Assembly (NCBI GenBank): GCA_964437445.1
Contig: CAYTGR010000061.1
Location: 1 to 26,718, forward strand
Length of the DNA: 26,718 bases
Reading direction: 5' to 3'
Source of the DNA: CAYTGR01 sp964437445
GTDB taxonomy: Bacteria; Chloroflexota; Anaerolineae; B4-G1; SLSP01
Numbering within the stretch: the first letter of the stretch is position 1; each line of letters begins with the position of its first letter. The position numbers and the translations under genes are program-made. The notes below the pieces were generated by a model. The model did no database searches. It saw only the letters and a program-made list of their open reading frames with translations, and was not told the origin of the DNA. Shown here in pieces: positions 1 through 7,373 of the stretch.

Positions 1-77
1 CAGTTCATGGGGAATTCCTCTGAAAATAACGCTCTGAGTTTGTAGTGAGGCGCTTGAGCGCCGTCTGAGCCGCGCTG

Positions 78-282
78 ATGGCCTTTAAGAATTAAATGCG
101 GTAACACCGGGCGACTCGTTTTTTCCCGGTGGGGTGCCGGGCGATCAATCGCCCGGCTACCCAAGCCACGCCCGATAAATCGGGCTGCCGTAGCCCCGTT
201 CACGGGGCGTTGCTGGCTAACCCGGCGGTTGACCGCCGGGCGCTCAGCGCGAACGTGACCCGATTATTTTCTTAAAGACCAT
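78..282 (+). repeat. Four-hairpin core module, copy 1
   Basis: Four perfect hairpins follow each other: 136-157 (9-bp stem, loop TCAA), 170-185 (6-bp stem, loop TAAA), 193-208 (6-bp stem, loop TTCA) and 221-240 (8-bp stem, loop TTGA). A looser stem pairs 106-111 with 125-130. The module is bounded by an imperfect 28-bp inverted repeat at 78-105 and 255-282 (ATGGNCTTTAAGAA at the outer side). The core from 80 to 282 is 203 bp, the same length as its counterpart at 23186-23388. Confidence 0.88.
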
Positions 283-411
283 CAGGCGTTTCTTTGCTGG
301 CCGCTGAAGGGGAGAACGCCTAACGGCGTCACTACACTATGCTATCTATGTTACGCCTTCTAAGCCGGCTGGCCCATGACCGAATTTAATTTTCAAACTT
401 CATAAGCGCGG
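283..411 (-). repeat. Inverted module of the hairpin repeat, copy 1
   Basis: The reverse complement of this segment matches 23066-23182, including a hairpin at 316-329 (ACGCC, loop TAAC, GGCGT) and the boundary motif at 376-403. In copy 2 the same module lies on the other side of the four-hairpin core and in the opposite orientation, so modules have been rearranged between copies. Confidence 0.85.
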
Positions 412-492
412 CACTTCGAACCTAATTTTCATCCCCCCGCTGGTGAACACCCGTTCAGGGGGAATTCCCATGAAAGCCAGCCGGCGTGAACC

Positions 493-2712
493 TTATGGTT
501 TTCCGGCGGCGCTCTGAATGGCATAGAGGAAGCCGTCTTGGGTGGTGACATAGAGCCGTCCAGGGACCAACGCGCCGCCCCGGTAGGGATAACCTTGAGG
601 CAACTGAAGTTGCCATGCCGGTTTCGCCTGGCCTGGGGCCTGGGCTGTACAGGTCACGCTGTTGAGGTTGGTGCCGCCGCAAAGGTAGACCGTGGCCGCA
701 TCATCTATGGCCAGCAGGTCGCTGGTGGCGAAAAGGGGCATTTGGACGGTGCCGATCACCTGGCCGGTCGGTTGCAGCCAGACCAGCGCGGTCTGCTGGA
801 ATGTGTTATAAAAGAGCCAGACTACCCGGTTAGCAGTGACGCCGGCGCTGCGGGGTGAGGTGAAGGTGAACTGGTCATAGTCCCAGGTGGCAGCCTGGCC
901 CAGGGTGAAGCTGCCGTTGGGCTGCGCTAACCACTCGCGCACGATGTGGCCGGTGCGCAGGTAGCTCTGCCCGTTGGCACTGTAAAGACATTCCTGCGAG
1001 CGGTTCAGCTCCTCGTTATCTTCCAGGAGCGCGCCGTCGGCCCGGCGCACCAGCACATTTTTCCAGCAGAGCCAGGTCCCGTCAGCGCTGAGGTGGGGCG
1101 GCAGCTGGCGCGTTTCGGGCTTGACGCGCACTCGCCAGAGCCGCTGGCCGGCCGGCGTGACGGCCTGGAGGTTGCTTCCATAGCCGTAGTAGAGGTTGCC
1201 GTCCGGTGCCACCAGCGCGCCGGCGATGGCAACCTTTTGTTCTTCCGGCTCGGACCGCCAGCGGAGCTCGCCGGCGGCAGTGAAGGCCGAAAGCCCCCCG
1301 GCTTTGTCCACCACGTAGATCGTCCCATCGGCGCTCAGGGCCGGCGTGCCGACCGCCGGCGTGACCGGTAGTGTCGCCTGCCAGCGGAGTGTGCCGTCGG
1401 CAGTCAGCGCATAGAGCGTCCCGCCAGCCGTGGCTACATAGAGCCCACCCTGGGCATCCACCGCCGGCCCGCCGAAGAACCCGCTTTCATCTTGCAGAAG
1501 CAGGGTGGCGGTCACGGTACCTTTCGGACCTAAAGCCGGTGGATTCAGGCTGCCATAGGGATCGTAGTCCTGCAGCGGCCAGAGGTGATTGCCCGGGACC
1601 GGTGTGCGTGCGGCGATAGCGGGCATGCCGCTGTCCGCGACGCCGTCCAGCCGCCACCAGAGCAGGCCACCCAGCGTGAGCAACAAAACGGCCCCGGTCA
1701 GCGCGGCGACGCGCGGCCGTCTGAGCCGTTGCCCTAACCACGGCAGGAGCTCGTCGGTCGCCACGACGATGAGCGAGCGCCGGCCCAGCTGCTCCACGCT
1801 CAGTCGTAGCCGCAGCCCTTCACCCAACAGGTTGAAGCCCAGCACCATGAGGAAGATCGCTGTGCCGACGACCACCATCGGCCAGGGATGATTCAACTGG
1901 GTGCGCGCGGTCGCCAGCATCTGGCCCAGCTCCGGCGCGCCGCTGGCCCGCCGGGCGACCCAGTCGCCCACCTCAATCCAGACGTCACCGCCGACGTAGT
2001 AGCCCAGGAAGCCCAGACCCGCCGTCACGGCGACGGTGCTGCTGATTTCAAACGACAGGAGCATCCACAGGAGCGGCGCGATTTGCCGCAGGACGTGGGT
2101 GACGAGAATCTGTCCACTGGAGGAGCCGGCAGCGCGCGCTGCTTCCACAAACTCCTGTCCCCGTACCAGCCGGGTCTGTTCCCGCACCAGCTGCGCCACC
2201 TCTGCCCAACCGGTCACCGTCAGCCCCAGGATGAAGGCCCAAATGCCCAGTTCCACCCCCACCGCGGCGATCACCACCAGCGCCACCATCAACAGTGGAA
2301 TCGCCAGCGCTGCTGCGATCAGCGAGTCCAGCAGCTGCGCCGTCCGCCCTTCCGACCAGCCGGCGCCCAGGCCGATACCTGTGCCCGCCAGCAGCCGCGC
2401 CAGTGCCACCACCAGCACCATGGTCAACGTGGGACGGAGCGCCCAGAGCAGCTGGCTCCAGAGATCACGGCCGAAACGGTCGGTGCCGAGGGGATAGCTG
2501 GCGATGGTAAAAGCGTTCACCGGCGGCGGATACCAGGTCTCGCCGACCTGGAGGATGCGGTTTTCTTCCAGGGGGTCGTGAGGGGCTACGTGGGGACCGA
2601 TGAGCGCCGCGAGGGCAAAGGCCGCCACAATGAAGGCCCCCAGGAACAGTGGCCAGTTGATCCGCAAGGGACGGCGGCGAGTGGGGCGGGTGGGCAGGGC
2701 GGATTCAGACAT
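493..2712 (-). CDS. DppC/OppC-type ABC transporter permease fused to a PQQ-type beta-propeller
   Basis: The protein has 739 residues. The first ~310 form an oligopeptide/dipeptide-type inner-membrane permease: TM1 about 20-40, the LGTDRFGRD motif typical of DppC proteins, further TM helices, and an EAA loop near 187-210 (EFVEAARAAG) that would contact an ATPase. An additional helix at about 335-353, preceded by RLRRPR, leads into a C-terminal region of short repeats (LYVATAGGTLYAL, TIYVVDKAGGLSAF) typical of PQQ/BamB-like propellers. By the positive-inside rule the propeller faces outside. The ATG at 2712 is chosen over an upstream start at 2742 because AGGAGG lies 6 nt before it. It overlaps the dppB-type stop by 8 nt. 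Ordinary DppC proteins are ~300 residues, so the fusion is unusual. No substrate-binding protein or ATPase gene lies in the window. Confidence 0.9.
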   Translation of the reverse strand: MSESALPTRPTRRRPLRINWPLFLGAFIVAAFALAALIGPHVAPHDPLEENRILQVGETWYPPPVNAFTIASYPLGTDRFGRDLWSQLLWALRPTLTMVLVVALARLLAGTGIGLGAGWSEGRTAQLLDSLIAAALAIPLLMVALVVIAAVGVELGIWAFILGLTVTGWAEVAQLVREQTRLVRGQEFVEAARAAGSSSGQILVTHVLRQIAPLLWMLLSFEISSTVAVTAGLGFLGYYVGGDVWIEVGDWVARRASGAPELGQMLATARTQLNHPWPMVVVGTAIFLMVLGFNLLGEGLRLRLSVEQLGRRSLIVVATDELLPWLGQRLRRPRVAALTGAVLLLTLGGLLWWRLDGVADSGMPAIAARTPVPGNHLWPLQDYDPYGSLNPPALGPKGTVTATLLLQDESGFFGGPAVDAQGGLYVATAGGTLYALTADGTLRWQATLPVTPAVGTPALSADGTIYVVDKAGGLSAFTAAGELRWRSEPEEQKVAIAGALVAPDGNLYYGYGSNLQAVTPAGQRLWRVRVKPETRQLPPHLSADGTWLCWKNVLVRRADGALLEDNEELNRSQECLYSANGQSYLRTGHIVREWLAQPNGSFTLGQAATWDYDQFTFTSPRSAGVTANRVVWLFYNTFQQTALVWLQPTGQVIGTVQMPLFATSDLLAIDDAATVYLCGGTNLNSVTCTAQAPGQAKPAWQLQLPQGYPYRGGALVPGRLYVTTQDGFLYAIQSAAGKP

Positions 2713-3685
2713 GGCGGGCCTCCTCGCGCTGGTCGGCGACACTCAGCCGGGGATCCACGGCGCGGACAACGACCGAGGCCAGCGCATCCAGCCCCAAGAA
2801 GAGCGCCGCAAAGACGGTAAAGAGCGCCGCTACTGTGGGAGGATCCAGGAAGAGGGCGCCCCCCAGTGACCCGCTGTACTCGGCCGGGACTAATGTGGCC
2901 GCCAGCAGTTGCCCCAGCCCGGGCCACCGGAAGAGCCATTCCACCAGGATCAGCTCACCCATGAGCAGCCGGAAGGAGCTGCTGATACTGAGGATGAGCG
3001 TCGCCAGAATGTTCCGCAGCGCGTGTTTACGCCGCACGACGGCCCAACGGACCCCAAAGCTCCGGGCGGTGACGACGTATTGTTTGTTCAGCTCGCCGAC
3101 CAGCAAATTGGAGGTTGTCTGGGCCAGCTGGACGACGGGGCGCAGCAGCAGGGTGAGCGTCGGCAGGACCAGATGCTTATCCCAGCCAAAACCGGAGGTG
3201 GGCAGGTCTCCTATGCCTGTCCGGCCGTGTTGGATGATGGTGTAGAGGAGGGCCAGCGTTAACAGACTGCCCAGGTAAAAGCTGGGTGTGGCAATCCCGA
3301 TGGTGGAAAGAACGGTCAGCCAGCGAACGGTGCGGGGCGGGTCCACGCGCGTGGCGACGAATCCCAGCAGCAGGCCAAGCCCCACACTCAACCCTAACAC
3401 CAGCGCCAGCAACCCCAGGCTGGCCGACCCGGCGCGCAGGATCACGGTCGCAATCGGTTCCTGTGTGGTTGCCGGCAGCACTCCCAGGTCCAGATGGAGT
3501 ACACCCTTGAGGTAGCGAGCGTAGGTCGGGAGGAGCGGAGTCTGTTCCTGAGCCATCCAGGCCAGCAGCGGGTTGCGCGCTGCCCGGAGCGGGCGGGCGA
3601 GGTGGGCGTAGGCAAAGCCGATAAAGTTGAGCAGTGCTAACGCGACCGGGATGAGCGCCAGGCGTCGTAGGATGAAACGGACCAT
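2705..3685 (-). CDS. DppB/OppB-type ABC transporter permease
   Basis: This 326-residue inner-membrane protein has about six TM helices. Its N-terminus (FILRRLALIPVALALLNFIG) is typical of DppB, and an EAA loop (YVVTARSFGVRWAVVRRKHALR, about residues 204-225) marks the cytoplasmic ATPase contact. It would form a heterodimeric channel with the downstream DppC-propeller fusion, whose start overlaps this stop. The substrate cannot be told, because peptides, nickel and sugars all use this family and the binding protein is missing from the window. The gene begins 39 nt after the upstream membrane-protein gene, which suggests one transcript. Confidence 0.9.
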   Translation of the reverse strand: MVRFILRRLALIPVALALLNFIGFAYAHLARPLRAARNPLLAWMAQEQTPLLPTYARYLKGVLHLDLGVLPATTQEPIATVILRAGSASLGLLALVLGLSVGLGLLLGFVATRVDPPRTVRWLTVLSTIGIATPSFYLGSLLTLALLYTIIQHGRTGIGDLPTSGFGWDKHLVLPTLTLLLRPVVQLAQTTSNLLVGELNKQYVVTARSFGVRWAVVRRKHALRNILATLILSISSSFRLLMGELILVEWLFRWPGLGQLLAATLVPAEYSGSLGGALFLDPPTVAALFTVFAALFLGLDALASVVVRAVDPRLSVADQREEARHV

Positions 3686-3724
3686 CAGCTTACTCTTTCC
3701 GTGTCCGGGGCCGCCCTGAAAAAT

Positions 3725-4756
3725 TTAGTCCCCGACGTGGGAATGAGCCGGCCGGGTCGCCCGCGCCTGTTGGAGGGCCTGGAGATAACCCAGACGTTCC
3801 TGATAAAAGATAAACAGGGCCACGGTGAGGGCTGTGGCGACGAAAGCGTGCCCCCCGATGCCGACCAGCGTCGCCCAGCTGGTTGGATCCGGGAGTGACC
3901 AGACGAAATTCAGGCCGGCGGTCACTCCTAAGATGATCAGCACCAGCGCCAGCACGCGCATAAAATCCACCTGCACCAGGAGGGCGCTCTCCCAGACGGC
4001 GCGCAACAGCGGTTTCCGCAGCTGGACCAGGCCGGGAACGACGAAGACCAGATGGAAAACGACGTAGAAAATGAAGGAAAGCAGGACCAATGAGAGAATA
4101 CTGCCCAGGCCGGGCGTCAACAGTCCACTGACGGCAAGTGCCATCGGCATGGTGATCAGCAGGGTCATGGGCAGCGCCACCAGGACTGAGACGCAGAGCT
4201 GAATCCACAGCGCGACCGGGTTGCCCGGTCCAGGTAAGGCGCTCTCGGTCTCCTGAATCACGCTCTGCCCGACCTGGCGGAGGTAGAGCACGTTTAGTGC
4301 CAGCCCGATCATGCCGAAGAGGAAAGCGTAGCCCCACAGCCCGGCTAACGAAGCGACTGTCCAGGTCGGGCGGGGGCCCCAGGGATTGGCCGCCGGGGCG
4401 TCGGTTCTCATCATCCGCGTGCGCATCAGCGTCGGTAGCCCGACCAGCGGGCCGGGGCTTAAAGTGCCGAAGAGGTTGAACTGCCCGGCGAGCTGGTCCA
4501 GCGTCTCCTGCAAAATTTGATAGTTGGTGCTGTTCCCCACGGCCTCTGGCGGGACGGTGGCTTTGACCTCGGCCAGCAGGGGGGCCACCGAGAGCCGGGG
4601 GCCTAACCACAGAAAGAGGTCCAGCAGGACTGGCAGGAGCAACAGCCAGGGCCGGCGCGCGGTGATTTCAAAACCGGCGGTGATGCAAGCCAGCACGCCT
4701 AAGGGCTGTTCCGGCTCACGATGGGTATGGTTGGTGGTCTGGTTTGGGTTGTTCAC
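3725..4756 (-). CDS. Uncharacterised polytopic membrane protein
   Basis: The protein has 343 residues. A short polar N-terminus is followed by about six hydrophobic segments: near residues 37-55, 140-160, 190-215, 220-250, 265-290 and 300-325. A proline- and threonine-rich soluble loop lies between the first and second segments. I do not recognise the family; the general look is of membrane proteins found before transporter genes. The GTG at 4756 is the only reasonable start. It has no Shine-Dalgarno but sits 7 nt after a TACAAT box, which fits a leaderless message. The gene probably leads the operon with the two permeases. Confidence 0.75.
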   Translation of the reverse strand: MNNPNQTTNHTHREPEQPLGVLACITAGFEITARRPWLLLLPVLLDLFLWLGPRLSVAPLLAEVKATVPPEAVGNSTNYQILQETLDQLAGQFNLFGTLSPGPLVGLPTLMRTRMMRTDAPAANPWGPRPTWTVASLAGLWGYAFLFGMIGLALNVLYLRQVGQSVIQETESALPGPGNPVALWIQLCVSVLVALPMTLLITMPMALAVSGLLTPGLGSILSLVLLSFIFYVVFHLVFVVPGLVQLRKPLLRAVWESALLVQVDFMRVLALVLIILGVTAGLNFVWSLPDPTSWATLVGIGGHAFVATALTVALFIFYQERLGYLQALQQARATRPAHSHVGD

Positions 4757-4763
4757 GGAGGCT

Positions 4764-4774
4764 ATTGTACCACA
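4764..4774 (-). promoter_or_regulatory. Extended -10 promoter, probably leaderless
   Basis: The minus strand reads TGTGGTACAAT, an extended -10 box, with 7 nt between the hexamer and the GTG at 4756. Transcription would begin at or next to the start codon. No clear -35 box is visible. Confidence 0.5.
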
Positions 4775-4806
4775 AATTGGCCCGGTAGAGGGTCCCGGCC
4801 TGCCGG

Positions 4807-5202
4807 CTACGCCAGGCCGGAGGATTCCGCCGGGGTGTCGGCGACGGGGAGCGGCGCGCGGAGAACCAACAGCCCGGCCTGGCCGTCCCTGTTATGGAAG
4901 TTGAGGGCCATCTCCGTCTCCTGGGGAGTGCATCCCAGGAGCAATTTGAGCTCGGCGTCGCGTTTGCCCCGGTCTACCGTGCAGATCACGGCTGTTACCC
5001 GCCGCTCTGGTAGACTACCGACCCAGACATCTATGCCGTCTCCATCGGCGGCCGTCGTCCCCGCCAGATAGCCATAATCCAGCGGGTAGATGAACTCCGG
5101 ATAGCGTGGATGCGCTGTCCCGCGCGGGCGGTCCAACACCAGCCGGGCGGTAGCGACCAGGTGATCTAACGTTTGCCAGAAAGCTGCTTCAAAGGATTGC
5201 AT
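4807..5202 (-). CDS. Short inorganic pyrophosphatase-like protein
   Basis: This 131-residue protein matches the core of soluble family I pyrophosphatase, which hydrolyses PPi to phosphate with Mg2+. Visible motifs are DRPRGTAHP, the YPLDYGYL stretch, and DGDGIDVWVG, which lines up with the metal-binding DxDxxD. A following TVDRGKRDAELK resembles the D-x4-D motif. It is shorter than the usual ~170 residues and lacks the C-terminal Tyr-Lys region, so it belongs to the short pyrophosphatase-like group whose activity is less certain. The ATG at 5202 is preferred; the frame stays open to 5292, but the added residues look unlike the family. Confidence 0.75.
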   Translation of the reverse strand: MQSFEAAFWQTLDHLVATARLVLDRPRGTAHPRYPEFIYPLDYGYLAGTTAADGDGIDVWVGSLPERRVTAVICTVDRGKRDAELKLLLGCTPQETEMALNFHNRDGQAGLLVLRAPLPVADTPAESSGLA

Positions 5203-5232
5203 GGTTGTATCGTTGGGCAATGATTTGTCTCT

Positions 5233-5260
5233 ATTGTAATGCCAATGGCCGGGGGAGCAA
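5233..5260 (-). promoter_or_regulatory. Candidate promoter of the pyrophosphatase-like gene
   Basis: On the minus strand TTGCTC (5255-5260) and TACAAT (5233-5238) are separated by 16 nt. The start codon lies about 30 nt downstream of the -10 box. The -35 match is weak. Confidence 0.4.
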
Positions 5261-5588
5261 ATCCTCTGACAGCAACCAGGATGGCAGATCATATTGCCGG
5301 CTGAATTTGCCTTTATTGGGGGAAGTTGTAAAATCCCCTCCGTTTAGGCCAGTTGTGGGCTCAAGGTCATCCATGAATGGGGTGATCTGTGTGGTAGAGC
5401 CAGGGTTATTGCATTTGGCCTAAAAATGTTCTTCTTTCCACTGCGCGGGAAATAAGGAGAAAGAGGGTGATTTTGGGGCGCGCAGTGCGAGGGCGGCCAC
5501 CAAGCACCCCCTGTTTGTTAAATGTGATAGCCCAGGTAGCAGAGCCGGGCCGAACCTGAAAGTAACATCCACAACGAGGGCATAAACA
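5261..5588. other. Intergenic region between divergent genes
   Basis: No RNA gene, repeat or convincing coding frame is visible between the pyrophosphatase-like gene and the TPR gene. GAGGG at 5575-5579 is a plausible ribosome-binding site for the TTG start at 5589. The plus-strand promoter is not obvious. Confidence 0.5.
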
Positions 5589-7085
5589 TTGAGCACAACG
5601 AGCACACCTGGCGCTGCCAGGACCGATGAATTGTTGCAGGCCGGCATCGCCGCCGCCAGGGCCAGAGAGCGACAGCGGGCCAGGGAACTGCTCATGCAGG
5701 TTGTGGACCAGGATGAGCGCAACGTGACCGCCTGGCTTTGGTTGAGTGGTGTTACCGGCGATCTGGAGGAGCGCGCCATCTGCCTGGAAAACGTGCTGGC
5801 GTTGGAGCCGGACCATGACGTGGCCCGCCGGGGGCTGGAGTTAGTCCATCAGCAGCAGGCCAGGCTCTGGACCCGTGACGGCATCGCCGCTGCCCGCCAG
5901 GGCCAGTTGGCCCAGGCCTACGAGCTGCTCAGCCGTGCCGTGGCCTATGATGGGCAGAACAGCCAGGTCTGGTACTGGCTGGGTCAGAGCACCGAGGATC
6001 TGGCCGAGCGGGAGGAGTGCTTGCAAAAAGCGGTCGCGCTGGCCCCCACAGACCCCCTGGCCGCCCGCGCCCTGGCTGAGGTGCAGCGTCAGCGCAGTGT
6101 GCAGCCGCCGGTGGTGGAGGAGCCAACGGTCCAGGGCGATTTCATGGGCTTTGCAACGGTGGCTGAACACTACGCGACCGATCTTGCGCCCGCCAGCGCT
6201 GAGGTGGTCACGCCGACCGACGACTTCGCCAATGAGCTCCTCTGCCCCTATTGCGGCACCCTTACCCGCGAACAGGACCGTCACTGTCGCGCCTGCGGGA
6301 ACAGCTTGTGGATCAACGTGCGCCGGCGAGAAGGACATTCCGGCAGCTGGTGGATCCTGATGATTTTGCAGGTCCTCGCTACACTGGGCAGTATCTTGAT
6401 GGTGGTCGGCGTTCCCTATTTGCTCGCCTCTCTGCTGAAGGTGGGCGCCCCCTCCGAATTCCTCGCTCTCTATCTGGGCCAGCCGCACCACCTGGCACCC
6501 CGGGTCGCCCAGCAGGCACTGGCCCTGGTCCCGCGTCTGACCTACGGCATTTTGATCTTCTGGTTGCTCCTGGCCGGCTTTTGTCTGCTCGGCCTCCTGG
6601 CGCGTTGGCGGGCCGTTTACTACTTGCTCATCGTGGATGCTGTGTTCACGCTTATTTACAGCATCGCCAATATTGCACTGGCCCCGGCGGCGCTGAGCGG
6701 AACGATGATCTGCGCGCAGGGCCCCAACGTCGTGTTGAGTATCCTCCAATTCATTTGGACGCTCAAAGCTCAGGACGATCTTTTCACCGATCGCCAGCGG
6801 CTCCTGCTGCGCCTTGACCATGACGCCAAAAGCGCGCTCGTTTGCCTGGAGCGGGGCCAGCTCTATTTCCAGCGCCAGATGTGGGCGCTGGCGGCCATCC
6901 ACCTGCGGTTGGCCACCGGCACCATGACCGAAGCGTTAGCGCCTCGCCTGAACCTGGCGCTTGCCTACCATGCCCTCAAGCGTGACGATCTCGCCGAACG
7001 CGCCCTGGCCGAAGCCCGCGCGCTCGCGCCCAATGATCCGCGCGTGCTCAAGCTGGCGGCCAAGCTCCGCCGCAAAAAGCGGTAG
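5589..7085 (+). CDS. TPR / zinc-ribbon / multi-TM protein
   Basis: The protein has 498 residues. Residues ~12-165 hold TPR units with the pattern VVDQDERNVTAWLWLSG and CLENVLALEPDH, which I know as common in Chloroflexota. A zinc ribbon follows (C219, C222, C233, C236), then about four TM helices (near 254-285, 317-338, 343-365, 372-392) and a second TPR-like region at the C-terminus. Both TPR parts are likely on the same side of the membrane if the helix number is even. A scaffold or sensor role is possible, but no function is shown. The start is TTG at 5589 with GAGGG 9 nt upstream; the next Met is at residue 36. Confidence 0.8.
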   Translation: MSTTSTPGAARTDELLQAGIAAARARERQRARELLMQVVDQDERNVTAWLWLSGVTGDLEERAICLENVLALEPDHDVARRGLELVHQQQARLWTRDGIAAARQGQLAQAYELLSRAVAYDGQNSQVWYWLGQSTEDLAEREECLQKAVALAPTDPLAARALAEVQRQRSVQPPVVEEPTVQGDFMGFATVAEHYATDLAPASAEVVTPTDDFANELLCPYCGTLTREQDRHCRACGNSLWINVRRREGHSGSWWILMILQVLATLGSILMVVGVPYLLASLLKVGAPSEFLALYLGQPHHLAPRVAQQALALVPRLTYGILIFWLLLAGFCLLGLLARWRAVYYLLIVDAVFTLIYSIANIALAPAALSGTMICAQGPNVVLSILQFIWTLKAQDDLFTDRQRLLLRLDHDAKSALVCLERGQLYFQRQMWALAAIHLRLATGTMTEALAPRLNLALAYHALKRDDLAERALAEARALAPNDPRVLKLAAKLRRKKR

Positions 7086-7319
7086 GTGTAGGCCTCCACC
7101 GGATCAACGGTCAAACCGCCAAACGGCGGGCCGGTAAAGCACGATCTGCCTGTCCATGGGCGCAGTGCCCGTCAAGCTGCCGGCGGTTGCTGCGCGGAGC
7201 GCCTGACCGGGGCGCAGTCCTGCCGTCAACGTTGCCGTGGCAATCCCCCCGACCGTCGGCGCGGTGAGCGGTGCCACTTCTGCGTAAGTCCTGAACAAAG
7301 TCCCCCAGAGCTATACAAT
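7086..7319. other. Intergenic region without a supported gene
   Basis: Nothing clear is encoded here. A 64-codon minus frame (7104-7298) begins with TTG and has no ribosome-binding site, so it is not called. At 7281-7294 the bases TGCGTAAGTCCTGA resemble ends I associate with some insertion sequences and MITEs, but no partner end or transposase remains. Confidence 0.4.
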
Positions 7320-7347
7320 GGCCCGGCGCTACTCAAAGCGCCGGGCC
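7320..7347. terminator. Strong hairpin between convergent genes
   Basis: A perfect 11-bp stem (GGCCCGGCGCT / AGCGCCGGGCC, loop ACTCAA) lies between the ends of the TPR gene and mutS2. There is no U-tract on either side, so it may act as a 3'-end barrier rather than a classical intrinsic terminator. Confidence 0.6.
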
Positions 7348-7373
7348 ATCGCTTGCTCAAAAGACGAGGACCC

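Larger units (their letters stand above)
6..472. repeat. Composite hairpin-array repeat, copy 1
   Basis: This non-coding stretch is built from palindromes and is repeated at 23010-23422. Positions 15-78 match 23010-23074 and 80-282 match 23186-23388 in the same orientation. Positions 283-411 match 23066-23182 in inverted orientation. Its ends are near-identical inverted repeats: 6-24 (CATGGGGAATTCCTCTGAA) and 454-472, whose complement reads CATGGGAATTCCCCCTGAA. No credible open frame covers it. It could be a MITE-like element, a structured RNA, or an intergenic palindrome family. The repeat itself is seen directly; any function is inference. Confidence 0.88.

Noticed and set aside
3..8. Partial gene reading out of the left edge (ATG at 8)
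   Set aside because: A ribosome-binding site and ATG are present, but only two codons are visible, so no gene can be called.
136..240. CRISPR array interpretation of the hairpin series
   Set aside because: The palindromes differ in sequence and length and have no regular spacers or cas genes.
1888..2820. 310-codon plus-strand frame opposite the DppC-propeller gene
   Set aside because: It is composed of Gln, Arg and His runs typical of the antisense of a GC-rich gene.
3690..4610. 306-codon minus-strand frame inside the membrane-protein gene
   Set aside because: It is rich in Pro, Arg and Gly with no hydrophobic pattern, and lies in another frame of the real gene.
7104..7298. Small minus-strand gene
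   Set aside because: It starts with TTG, has no ribosome-binding site and has no recognisable motif.
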